From the NCBI GenBank assembly GCA_949751835.1, contig CATKHK010000006.1:682001-746000 (forward strand): a stretch of DNA of 64,000 bases. The letters run 5' to 3'. The stretch comes from Blepharisma japonicum (lineage: Eukaryota > Ciliophora > Heterotrichea > Heterotrichida > Blepharismidae). The position numbers and the translations under genes were made by a program. Below the pieces are notes generated by a model. The model ran no database searches, had not been told where the DNA came from, and saw only the letters and a program-made list of their open reading frames with translations. Position 1 is the first letter of the stretch. The number at the start of each line of letters is the position of its first letter. This document shows, piece after piece, positions 34,547 to 47,800 of the stretch.

Positions 34547-35374
34547 TTAAGCATCAAAAGCAGTTAGTTCAATATCATCGCTTAGCTTTTCATTTCCTTT
34601 TGATCTTACAGAGTTCACAGTAAAAGTAAGCAAAAATCCTCTAAAAAATTGGCAAAAAATAGGTGGCAGCATTATAGAAATTGTCACTAAAATCCATTCA
34701 CAGATGGCCTCTGCATTTTCATTTATAAGGGTATTAGATGGTATCGAATAAGCCCAATTTCACTCGACAATATTAATAATCGAAATAAACACAAAAACTC
34801 CTAAGCATACAGACAAAATAAAAAACCAGCGTCTTTCTTGAGCGTTGAATGTATTTTTTGATAATAAAAGTAAAGAATATACAAGAGATGACCAGGCAAG
34901 GTTTGTAATGATAAAGCAGGTCGATAAAAATATGTAAATAAATTCGAGAGGAAGTATATGTACGCTGTTTACCTCATCAACTAAACTAATTATAGGTAAA
35001 ATCGAGCATGAAATAAATCCTAAGTATAATAATATGCACCTTTTTCACCTTGGCAAAGATGAACCAAAATGATAATAAGCTCCAGTGTACATAAAGATAA
35101 GGATAATTGCAAAGTATGTGCAAGATACAATAAAAACTCTGTCATGACCTCTAAAACAGCCTAAATAACCCAAAGTTGGCAAGAATGTAAAGCATGAAAA
35201 ATTAGTTGCACATGCTAGAATTAAATTTCCATAAACCATACCAATCATCAATCCTGAAAACCAAAACATAATTTTAGGAACATTAATTGAGTATATCGAT
35301 TTCCCTTCTTTTTCTCTATAACTAAACACTGGGAGTGAAAAAGAATGCCTAAACTCTTTGTCGTTCCCTTCCAT
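34547..35374 (-). CDS. DRAM/FRAG1-like six-helix membrane protein, 275 aa
   Basis: 276 codons are open with two TGA read as Trp (35045 and in EWNWAY). About six hydrophobic helices are visible: IMFWFSGLMIGMVYGNLIL, VFIVSCTYFAIILIFMY, ILLYLGFISCSILPII, FIYIFLSTCFIITNLAW, WFFILSVCLGVFVFI and WILVTISIMLPPIF. The FLPTLGYLG stretch after helix 1 and the late AICEWIL helix resemble the Frag1/DRAM/Sfk1 (TMEM150) family, whose members act in membrane-lipid and autophagy/lysosome functions. The N-terminal 30 residues are polar and cytosolic-looking. It is transcribed away from the giant gene across a 463-bp spacer. Family call is moderate; function is not inferred further. Confidence 0.65.
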
Positions 35375-35837
35375 AATATCTATTACTTAATTGAAAAATG
35401 AATAAAAGGTTGAAAAAAATTTTAAAATTACGAAATTTCTCCAAATTATCAATAAAATGAAGGCTAATATATTTTAAGCAAGCTTAAAGTACTTATTTTT
35501 CAGGATAAGAATACTTTATTTGAGCAAAATTTGAATTAGTCAAGGTCAGTAAATAGGAAATTGAAAAGAAGATTTATCCCGCTTCAATAGCAAATTATTT
35601 ATTTTTCCAATTTTATTATATAAATTCCAAAACTGTAAAAAAATCTTATAAAATTATACAAATTTTATTAATTTTATGCATTTCAAAGATTAAAATAAAA
35701 TGCGAAACTAAATTAAAATAAAAATGCTCTATTTATTAATTATTTTAATCAAAATATATAGAAATATGCCTAAATAATTTCATGATAAAAATTTAAAAAT
35801 TAATCTTGACTAACTTAAAAATATCTTATCATTTCTT
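35375..35837. promoter_or_regulatory. Intergenic region between two divergent genes
   Basis: 463 bp, very AT-rich, with long A and T runs and no credible ORF. It must hold the promoters of both the DRAM-like gene and the giant gene. I see no distinct motif beyond TATA-like stretches such as TATATAAATT near 35620. Confidence 0.4.
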
Positions 35838-38800
35838 ATGGAATTCGTTAGGGGAAATTCTAATTCTAATAATAATAAAATGCCGACCAATGCAGAACTT
35901 GGTGCGTGCTTTCTTTCGAGGACTCTTGACCTCACTGCAAGAAAGCATTACAACTCATTTTTCAAAGCAACAGCATGATCAAATGAGCCTCCTCCTATCC
36001 AGCCTCTGTCGCCTGCTCAATCGCCATTCCCTCTTCTATCTCCTTCTCCACTCCATTCTCCCTCTCAAATTTCACTTAGAAGCGAGTCAAGCCATGACCT
36101 ATTCTTTCCACGTCTAGACAATAATCAAGAGACCCAAATTTCTCAAGCTTCCCATGGCTCTCTACTAAGCATCTCATCCACAAGAAGGCGATACACTAGG
36201 ATCGAAATGCTCAGAAAAGTCATTGACAAGTTCATACTCAGTATCAAAATCAACATGGATCAAGAAGCTTTATGGAGATGGCAATTCGTCAACCAAAAAA
36301 TGAAAAAAATAGAGCAACTTAATGCACTTCGTGAAATCATGAAAAAGAAAAAAGAGCGAGATTTAGTAGGCTCCCTTCGTAAATTCAAAAAGCAATCAAC
36401 AGAAGATCGTCTCATACCCCTCAGAGGAAGACTCACCCCAGCAGACAAAAGAGATGTATTAATGAAATGTGTGAGGAAAATGATAATTGAAGGAAGAGTT
36501 AACTTAGAACAAAGAGGATTATGGAAATGGTATATAAAGGCTATTGATTTTTACCCATATGCTCCACAGCCTTCCAATCTTCAATTGAATGCTCAAGAAG
36601 TTTTGCATAGAACAATTATGAAGAATATATGCAGAAGAGTTAACTATAGAGAATTCCAGGCTAAAAAGAGGTGCTTTAATTCATGGAGAGACCCTGATGG
36701 ACAAATTTTGGTACAAGTAGTCAAAAGAACTGCTACAAATCCAGGAGAGTTGAGAGCAAATAAGAAGCTTTTCGATAAAGAAAAATCAGAAAAATTAGTT
36801 AAAGGGCTAGAAAGACTTGGACATCTTCGCCAAAACTTTGGAAAACAGGTAATTTGGAAATGGTATCTTAACACTTTCCTGCAAAAAACACGTCAGGACT
36901 CGATTAAAAAGATTTTGCTAAAGCTAAAACTCCTCAGACTTGGGAAAAAAGAAAGCTTTTCAACATGGAGACTTGCAAGTATGAGCAAAACTGAAATAAT
37001 TATAGAAGAAGAAGAGAAAATAGAGGTATCAACAAAGTCAAAAATAATTGGAAAACAAGAAGCAATTAAAGTCAGATCAGGCAGAAATCAAGGCCAAGAA
37101 GTAGCAGCCATAAACTTGTCAAATTTAATAAAAAAGAGAATTGCTTATACTATGAGCAATATGAGAATGGCTTCAGAATTTAATGATAAAAGAAAAGCAA
37201 TGATCAGAAAAACACTGCAGAATTTAGCCCTCATTGCAAAGCAGCATTTGAGAAAAGGCTTTGAAGAATGGAAATTTAATGTAAAAGAAAGAGAATTAGA
37301 AACCTCTAAAAGAGTAGCTAAATCTGATAAAAATCAGATTATGAAAAAAAGCTTGAAAAATTTAGCCCACATCGCAAAAGAAATTGTGCAAAAGAGGTTT
37401 AACCATTGGAAACTTTATTATAAAGTTGAAACAAACGACGAAGTCCACAATCAAAAAATCAAAAACAATAGAAAAACAATTGTAAAATCTAGCATGAGAA
37501 ACCTTTCACATCTTGCTAAAGAAAAAGTCCAAAGTGGATTCAACCTATGGAGAGCCCACGGATTTGAAGAAAACCTTGAAAATTTCAATAAAGAAAATGC
37601 TATCAAAAAAGCTCTTAAAAATCTGTCACATGTAATCAAAAATACTCTCCAAAAGAGCTTCACCATTTGGGAAAATGCTGCAGGTATTGAAATTACTAAA
37701 ACTAAAGAAAATTTGACTAGAAAAAGTTTGCAAAATTTAGCCCATATTTTCAAGGAAGGGCTGCAAAATGACTTATTCAATTGGAAATTATTTGTAGCAA
37801 TAAAAGCAAATAGAGCATTATCTAAAACAAGAGTAGGAATGACTGTGAAATCCTTTGGTGGGATTCAAAAAGTAGTTGTTCAGCCTTACGAAGAGTACGA
37901 AAATGATGAAATATTTGTTAAAAGGTTCAGCTCAGTTGTAAGACCAGCAATTTTGTTAGAAGAAACAAGCCAAAAACGCCAAGCTGCTTATAACCCTATA
38001 ACACGTGTACTTTCAGTTCCAGTATTTGAATATGAATATAAGCGCACAATGACAGCAGTTGACAACAAGCCGCTGATATCTTTAGAAATTATTGATGAAA
38101 ATAAAGAAATTTCGAGAAAAATCCTAAATCTGGAATGGGAGCAAAAAGTAATAAACAAGCTTAGAGTAGGAAAAAATTCACCTTTGCACCGAGTAACTAG
38201 ACCAATTTTAATGCCAGAAATAAAGCACTCAGTTAAAACTCAAACCTCTAGTCATAAACTACTCTCAAAGCCAAGCGTTCACATTGAGCTGCTGAATTTC
38301 AATAAAATCAGATCTAAATCTGTCATAAATAACCTTTCAGCACATGCTAGGCTCAGCTTACAAAAACTATTTGATAACTGGAAACAAGCCACAGTTTTGG
38401 CATCAGATAAAACTTATAAGCAAATATTATCCGACCGATTTTCAGCTGAAACTGATAAATTCGATAAAGATGGCTTTATGGGCAAATTAGTAAGGAAAAT
38501 GGCCCAAATTTCTGATATCCGAAATAAATTCAGACAAAATGCCTTATATAGATGGCTGAAATTCGCAAATAAAGATAAATACTCATCATTAGCTATCAAA
38601 ACATTGTCTTCAGCAATCTCAGAAAGAAATAGAAGAACCCTCAAAAAGGCTTTTGAAAAGCTTATCCCTGAAGATACTACTTCTCTGGATTTATCCAAAA
38701 AACTCCACCTAAATGTCCTCAATAAAATCGCTATGTTCAGCTTATTCAAAGCATTTGGAATTTGGAAACAAAATATTGTAGAATTTGAAGAAATCGAAGA

Positions 38801-41800
38801 ATTCATAACAACCTCTAAAGCTTCACAAGAAAGAAAGGTGTTTTTCCTTAAATCTAAAGTATTTACTGTTCCTTGCTTATATTTCAAAGAGCCAGTAATA
38901 GAAATTCAAAGGTTTGGAGTTGAAAATAAACCTTTAATTCAGCCTGAAATCATAGATTTCTTGAATACTTTTACTAAAGCCTGCTTAAGTAACTTAAAGC
39001 ATATGTCAAGAATTAAAACACGTCAAGCTTTTAACATATGGAAGGAATCAACTGATTTTGAAAATGACGAAATTTTATCAGCTGCAGTAAAAAGAAGATT
39101 CTTAAAAGGAAAACCATCCAAGCCCAGAAGCCAAAAAATGGACACTATGGTCAACTACTTATACAGAATGCATGAAACCAGAAGCCAACTACTCGGCCGT
39201 GCTTTATTTAAATGGCTAGGCTATAGGCTTGCAGGACTCTCTCACCAGACGACTCATAATCTTCTATACAAGCCTTTAACAATCCCTGAAATGGATTATT
39301 CATTTGATCTGAAAGCTATCAAATATTCAGGAATTTTAATGAAAAAGCCTAGAGTAATGATTGAAGAACTAGATGAATTCAAGAGAAATTCCCATTTATT
39401 AGCTGGAAAGCCGAAAGGGAATGAAAGAATGAGCTTAATTGTAGAGAAACTCTGTAAAATTGCAAAAGCAAAAGAACATGCAAATGAATTGGCATTATTC
39501 AAATGGTTCAGCCATGGTATAAGCGAGAAGTGTGAGAAATCATTTTATAAAGTATTTACAAAGCCTTTGACTGTAGCAGAAATTGAAAATTCGTATCAGA
39601 AATATACTGAAAAAGTATTAGCAAAACCAATTGCAATGATTGAGGAAATCCAAGAACTGACTCAAAATCAAAAAGAAATTATGAAGAAGAATATATTCAA
39701 ATTGGCAAGAATTTTCAGAGGAAATCTTCAAAAGGTTATTAATAGATGGAAAATTAATCATCATAAGAAAAGCACTGCAATTGCAAAAGGAAAGACAAAG
39801 GCAGTTAAAGTAAGATCTGCTCCAAGAAATAGACCAGTATTCGAAATACTGAATAAGCCTACAACTCAGCTTGAATTTATAGATCACTCAAAGAATGTTA
39901 AAGATTTACTTGCAAACTTAAGCCACGCAGTTAAATACAATTTATTAAGGTCCCTTAACTCATGGAAAAATACTGCACAGCTTATATCAGCAACAAAAAC
40001 TGAAGTTCAAGTCTCATTCAGCGTAATACAAAAGATATCACTTGCTCCAGAAATCAAATACGAAGAAGAAAATATTGCAAAGAAAATGCATTTAAGAGCC
40101 TTAAGCAAAATTGTCATGCTTGGATTGCATAAAGCATTTGACACTTGGAAACAAAATTTAGTAGAATATGAAGAAGTAGAAACAGAAATCCAAATCTTTG
40201 CTCCTGTTAACAAACTAATTGTTATTCCGGAAATGCAATCAGCACCAACTCTTATTTCCTTAGAAATACAAAAGACGTCTATTGTTATACTGCCAAGAGT
40301 TCTACCAGAGCTTTCAACAGAGAAAAAAATACACGATATGGAGAACAAGTATAAGCAAAAAGTTCAAGTTAACTCATTATCAGCAATTCTCCCTCCAATT
40401 ATTGTTCCTGAAATTTTGATGGAGCATGAAGGACAGCAAGTTCAATATTTCTCTATGTGTAACAAATCTATTGTTTTCCCGATTTATCAAGATGAAACTG
40501 TAAAGAAAATAGGCAACATTGCCAAGTATCTTTCAATAGCAGCTCAAAAGAGAGAAGAATTTGCGAAAATTGCTCTCTTTAAATGGTTTTCTAAAATCCA
40601 TGATAATGATGTTAAAGGTACCTCTAGGTCTATATTCTCAATATTTGGTAAACCTATAGTCATGATTCAGTACTCTCTAGATGCTAAAACAGTAGTATAC
40701 TCAGAAAGTGTAAAACAAAAGCCAAGGATAATGATCGAAGAAACTGATATAGTCAAGAAAAATTCCCATTTGTTATCTGAAAGGCCAAAAGATGATCAAA
40801 AAATGCAAATGGCTGTTGAAAAATTATTCAGAGTAGCACAACTTAGAAAAATATTGACTGAAGTTGCAATCTTTAAATGGATTAGTCGTGGAATTGCTGA
40901 CGAGGTCAAAAAGCTGGATTATAAATTATTCACAAAGCCTTTAACAACAGTTGAGTTTGAAAATTCTATTGAAGAGTACAGATATGCAGACAAAGTTTTA
41001 GCCAAACCTATTGTGATCATTGAAGAAAACGAAGAATTTACTGAAAGCCAAAAAGAAATCATGAAAAAATCAATTTATAATTTAGCTAGAATTTTCAGAG
41101 GAAATCTTCAAAAAGTAATTAATAGATGGAAAATTAACCATCACAAGAAAAATACTGCTATTGCTAAGAGAAAGACAAAGGCAGTCAAAGTTAGATCAGC
41201 TCCAAGAAATAGACCAGTATTCGAAATACTGAATAAGCCTACAACTCAGCTTGAATTTATAGATCACTCAAAGAATGTTAAAGATTTACTAGCAAACTTA
41301 AGCCACGCAGTTAAATACAATTTATTAAGATCTCTAAATTCTTGGAAGAATGCTGCACAGCTTATATCAGCAACAAAAACTGAAGTTCAAGTCTCATTCA
41401 GCGTAATAAAAAAGGTATCAATTGCTCCAGAAATCAAATACGAAGAAGAAAATATTGCAAAGAAGATGTGCATAAGAGCCTTAAGCAAAATTGTCATGCT
41501 TGGGCTGCATAAAGCATTTGACACTTGGAAACAAAATTTAGTAGAATATGAAGAAGTAGAAACAGAAATCCAAATCTTTGCTCCTGTTAACAAACTAATT
41601 GTTATTCCGGAAATGCAATCAGCACCAACTCTTATTTCCTTAGAAATACAAAAGACGTCTATTGTTATACTGCCAAGAGTTCTACCAGAGCTTTCAACAG
41701 AGAAAAAAATACACGATATGGAGAACAAGTATAAGCAAAAAGTTCAAGTTAACTCATTATCAGCAATTCTCCCTCCAATTATTGTTCCTGAAATTTTGAT

Positions 41801-44800
41801 GGAGCATGAAGGACAGCAAGTTCAATATTTCTCTATGTGTAACAAATCTATTGTTTTCCCGATTTATCAAGATGAAACTGTAAAGAAAATAGGCAACATT
41901 GCCAAGTATCTTTCAATAGCAGCTCAAAAGAGAGAAGAATTTGCGAAAATTGCTCTCTTTAAATGGTTTTCTAAAATCCATGATAATGATGTTAAAGGTA
42001 CCTCTAGGTCTATATTCTCAATATTTGGTAAGCCTATAGTCATGATTCAGTACTCTCTAGATGCTAAAACAGTAGTATACTCAGAAACTGTAAAACAAAA
42101 GCCAAGGATAATGATTGAAGAAACTGATATAGTTAAGAAAAATTCCCATTTGTTATCTGAAAGGCCAAAAAATGATCAAAAAATGCAAATGGCTGTTGAA
42201 AAATTATTTAGAGTCGCACAACTTAGAAAAATATTGACTGAAGTTGCAATCTTTAAATGGATTAGTCGTGGAATTGCTGACGAAGTCAAAAAGTTAGATT
42301 ATAAATTATTCACAAAGCCTTTAACAACAGTTGAGTTTGAGAATTCTATTGAAGAGCACAGATATGCAGAAAAAGTTTTAGCCAAGCCTATTGTGCTTAT
42401 AGAAGAACTCGAAGAATTGACTGAAAGCCAAAAAGTAATTATGAAGAAAAGTATATGCAATTTGGCAAGAATTTTCAGAGGAAATCTTCAAAAAGTTATT
42501 AATAGGTGGAAAATTAACCACCATAAGAAAAATACTGCAATTGCTAAGAGAAAGACAAAGGCAGTCAAAGTAAGATCAGCTCCAAGAAATAGACCAGTAT
42601 TCGATATACTGAATAAGCCTACAACTCAGCTTGAATTTGTTGATCACTCAAAGAATGTTAAAGATTTACTTGCAAACTTAAGCCACGCAGTTAAATACAA
42701 TTTATTAAGGTCCCTTAACTCATGGAAGAATACTGCACAACTAATATCAGCAACTCAAACTGAAGCTCAAGTCTCATTCAGTGTAATGCAAAAGATATCA
42801 ATTGCTCCAGAAATCAAATACGAAGAAGAAAATGTCGCAAAGAAGATGTGCATAAGAGCTCTGAACAAAATTGTTATGCTTGGACTTGATAATGCATTCG
42901 ACACTTGGAAACAATATTTAGTGCAATTAGAAAAAGCTACAACAGAAACCCAAATCTTTATTCCTGCAAATAAACTTATAATGACTCCTGAAATTCTATC
43001 AGTCCCAACTCTTGTTTCCTTAGAGATACAAAAGACATCCCCAATTTTACCTCCAAGAGTCCTACCAGAACTTTTAACAGAGCAACAAATTCATGATATG
43101 GAGAACAAGCATAAGCAAAAAATCCAAATTTTATCAGCATCAGTAATTCTTCCTCCAATTGTTGTACCTGAAATCCTTGTTGAGCCTACAATTCAGCATA
43201 TCCAGCATTTCTCTTTATCTAAGAAATCCATTGTTTTCCCGCTTTATCAAGATGAAACTGTAAAGAAAATAGGCAGCATTGCCAAGTATCTTTCAATAGC
43301 AGCTCAAAAGAGAGAAGAATTCGCAAAAATTGCTCTCTTTAAATGGTTTTCTAAAGTCCATGATAATGATGTTAAAGGTACCTCTAGGTCTATATTCTCA
43401 ATATTTGGTAAACCAATAGTCATGATTCAGTACTCTGTTGAAGCTAAAACAGTTGTATACTCAGAAACTATAAAACAAAAGCCAAGGATAATGATTGAAG
43501 AAACTGATATAGTCAAGAAAAATTCCCATTTGTTATCTGAAAGGCCAAAAGATGATCAAAAAATGCAAATGGCTGTTGAAAAATTATTCAGAGTCGCACA
43601 ACTTAGAAAAATATTGACTGAAGTTGCAATCTTTAAATGGATTAGTCGTGGAATTGCTGACGAGGTTAAAAAGTTAGATTATAAATTATTCACAAAGCCT
43701 TTAACAACAGTTGAGTTTGAGAATTCTATTGAAGAGCATAGATATGCAGAAAAAGTTTTAACCAAGCCTATTGTGCTTATAGAAGAACTCGAAGAATTGA
43801 CTGAAAGCCAAAAAGCAATGATGAAGAAAAGTATATACAATTTGGCAAGAATTTTCAGAGGAAATCTTCAAAAAGTTATTAATAGATGGAAAATTAACCA
43901 TCACAAGAAAAATACTGCAATTGCTAAGAGAAAGACAAAAGCGGTTAAAGTTAGATCAGCTCCAAGAAATCGACCTGTATTTGAAATTCTAAATAAGCCT
44001 ACAACTCAGCTTGAATTTATAGATCACTCAAAGAATGTTAAAGATTTGCTTGCAAACTTAAACCACGCGGTTAAATACAATTTACTAAGATCTCTAAATT
44101 CTTGGAAGAATACTGCACAGCTAATATCAGCAACAAAAACTGAAGCTCAAGTCTCATTCAGTGTAATGAAAAATGTATCAGTTGCTCCAGAAATCAAATA
44201 CGAAGAAGAGAATATCGCAAAGAAGCTGCACTTAAGAGCATTAAGCAGAATTGCAATTTTCGGACTACATAAAGCACTTAATACTTGGAAACAGTATTTA
44301 GTTCAATTAGAAAAAGCTACAACAGAAACTCAAATCTTTACTCCTGCAAATAAACTTATTATGAATCCTGAATTTCTATCAGTTCCAACTCTAGTTTCTT
44401 TAGAAATACAAAAGACATCTCTAATTCTTCCTACAAGAGTTCTACCAGAGCTTTTAACAGAGCAACAAATTCATGATATGGAGAGCAAGCATAAGCAAAA
44501 AATCCAAATTTTATCAGCCTCAGTAATTCTACCTCCAATTGTTGTACCTGAAATACTTGTTGAGCCTACAATACAGAATATCCAGCATTTCTCTTTATCT
44601 AAGAAATCTATTGTTTTCCCGCTTTATCAAGATGAAACTGTAAAGAAAATTGGCAGCATTACAAAGTATCTTTCAATAGTAGCTCAAAAGAGAGAAGAAT
44701 TTGCAAAAATTGCTCTCTTTAAATGGTTTTCTAAAGTCCATGATAATGATGTTAAAGGTACCTCTAGGTCTATATTCTCAATATTTGGTAAACCTATAGT

Positions 44801-47800
44801 CATGATTCAGTACTCTCTAGATGCTAAAACAGTAATATATTCAGAAACTGTAAGACAAAAGCCAAGGATAATGATTGAAGAAACTGATATAGTCAAGAAA
44901 AATTCCCATTTGCTATCTGAAAGGCCAAAAGATAACGAAAAAATGCAAATGGCTGTTGAAAAATTATTTAGAGTAGCACAACTTAGAAAAATATTGACTG
45001 AAGTTGCAATCTTTAAATGGATTAGTCGTGGAGTTGCTGACGAGGTTAAAAAGTTGGATTATAAATTATTCACAAAGCCTTTAACGACAGTCGAGTTTGA
45101 AAATTCTATTGAAGAGCACAGATATGCAGAAAAAGTTTTAGCCAAACCAATTGTAATTATAGAAGAAATCGAAGAATTAACTGAAATTCAAAAAGAAATG
45201 ATGAAGAAAACAATATGCAATTTGGCAAGAATTTTCAGAGGAAATCTTCAAAAAGTGATTAATAGATGGAAAATTAACCATCACAAGAAAAATACTGCAA
45301 TTGCTAAGAGAAAGACAAAGGCAGTCAAAGTAAGATCTGCTCCAAGAAATAGACCAGTATTCGAAATTTTAAATAAGCCTACAACTCAGCTTGAATTTAT
45401 AGATCACTCAAAGAATGTTAAAGATTTACTTGCAAACTTAAACCACGCAGTTAAATACAATTTATTAAGATCTCTCAATTCTTGGAAGAATACTGCACAA
45501 CTAATATCAGCAACTAAAATTGAAGCTCAAGTCTCATTTAGCGTAATGCAAAAGATATCAATTGCACCAGAAATTATATACGAAGAAGAAAATGTTGCAA
45601 AGAAGATGTGCATAAGAGCTTTAAACAAAATTGCTATAATTGGACTAAATAAAGCATTCGACACTTGGAAAGAAAATTTAGTAGAATATGAAGAAGTAGA
45701 AGAAGAAATCCAAATCTTTACTCTTGTTAACAAGCTTATAGTGATTCCAGAAATCCTATCAGTCCCAACTCTTGTTTCCTTGGAAATACAAAAGTCTTCT
45801 ATAATTGCTCCGCCAAGAGTTCTGCCAGAGCTTCTATCAGAGCAAATGATTCATAGCATGGAAAGCAAATACAAACAAAAAGTCCAAATTATATCATTAT
45901 CAGCAATTCTTCCTCCACTTGTTGCACCTGAAATTTCTATTGAGCACAAATCACATAAAGTCCAATATTTCTCTATGTCTAAAAAATCTATTATTTTCCC
46001 ATACTATCAGGATGAGACTACAAAGAAATTAGGAACCATTACAAGACATCTTTCGTCAATCTCACAAAAGAGAGAAGAATTCGCGAAACTCGCTCTCTTT
46101 AAATGGTTCTCAAATACTCATCAAAACGATGTCAAAGGAGCTTCTAGAACTATTTTAATAACACTTGTTAAACCATTATCTATTATTCAGTGCGAATTTG
46201 ACATAAAACCTATTAGATACTCAGAAACATTAATAAGAAAACCTAGAATTGTTATTGAAGAAATGGATATTGTAAAGAAAAACTCTCACTTATTGTCTGA
46301 AAAGCCAAAAGATGACCAAAAAATGCAAATGGCTGTAGATAAACTATTTAGCGTTGCAAAAGCAAGAAAATTACTGAGCGAAGTCGCAATCTTTAAATGG
46401 ATAAGTCGTGGAGTTTTCGAAGATAGGCAAAAGGTGCATTATTGGCGACTTACAAAGCCACTAACTACAATAGAAATAGAATTCTCTGTAAAATCATCTA
46501 TAAGTACAACAATTATTTTGTCAAAGCCGGTTGCAATGATTGAAGAAGTAGAAGAATTAAATGAAAGTCAAAAAGAAGTCATGAAGAAGACTGTTTTGAA
46601 CTTGGCAAGAATTTTCAGAGGCAATCTCCAAAAAGTCATTAATAGATGGAAAATTAATCACCACAAGAAAAATACTGCAATTGCTAAGAGAAAAACAAAA
46701 GCTGTCAAAGTAAGATCAGCACCTAGGAATCGACCTGTATTTACTATATTAAGTAAACCTACGACCCAGCTTGAATTTATAGATCGCTCAAAGACTGTAA
46801 AAGATCTCCTAACAAACTTAAACCACGTAGTCAAATATAACCTACTCAGATCTCTAAACTCTTGGAAAAACGCTGCACAACTAATAAAAGCAACAAAATC
46901 TGAAGCCAAAAAATCATTCAGCGTCTCTCAAAAGCTTTCAATTGCTCCAGAAATAAAATTCGAAGATGTTAATACCAAAATCCAAGTCTTTGTACCTTCC
47001 AACAAACTTATTGTGACTCCAGAAATCCAATCAGTCCCTATTCTTATCTCATTAGAAATTCAAAAATCTTCAGTCCTTATAACACCAAGAGTTTTGCCAG
47101 ATATTCTCACAGAACAAAAAATCCATGCTATGGAAAATAATCACAAACAAGCAGTACAAGTAATCTCATCATCAGCCATTCTTCTTCCAGTTGTCGTGCC
47201 TGAAATCCTATCAGAACCAGAAATCCAGCATTTCTCATTATCTAAGAAATCGATTGTGTTCCCATTCTATCAGGATGAAGCTATAAAGAAACTTGGTAGC
47301 ATTGCTAGACATCTTTCATCAGTGTCTCAAAAAAGAGAAGAATTTGCCAAACTGGCTTTATTTAAATGGTTCTCAAATATCCGTAGCAGTGATATTAAAG
47401 GAACATCTCGATATATTTTCTCAGTAGCTTCAAAACCTTTGTGTATAGCTCAGCAAGCTGAAGAACCATCTTTATTAAGTGCTTTAGGAAACTTGAAACA
47501 TGTGTCAAAACTAAGGTTGAGACAAGCCTTTAATAAGTGGAGAAAAGAAGCTGACTTAGAAAATGATGAGTTTTTGTCTGCAGCTGCTAAAAAATGGGCA
47601 TTGAAAGGAAAACCATCAGAGCCAAAAAGCAAAGAAATGGAAACTATTGTCAATTACTTAAATCAGACGCAAGAAACTAAAAGCCACTTACCTGAACGTG
47701 CTCTATTTAAATGGATTGGCTATAAACTTGCAGGTCTTTCTGATCAGTCTACTTATAAATTGCAATACAAACCTTTGATCGCCTTAGAAATAGACTATGC

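Noticed and set aside
35806-36117. 103-residue plus-strand frame at the start of the giant gene
   Set aside because: It is out of frame with the 28-kb ORF; the frame starting at 35838 continues into the Trp motifs.
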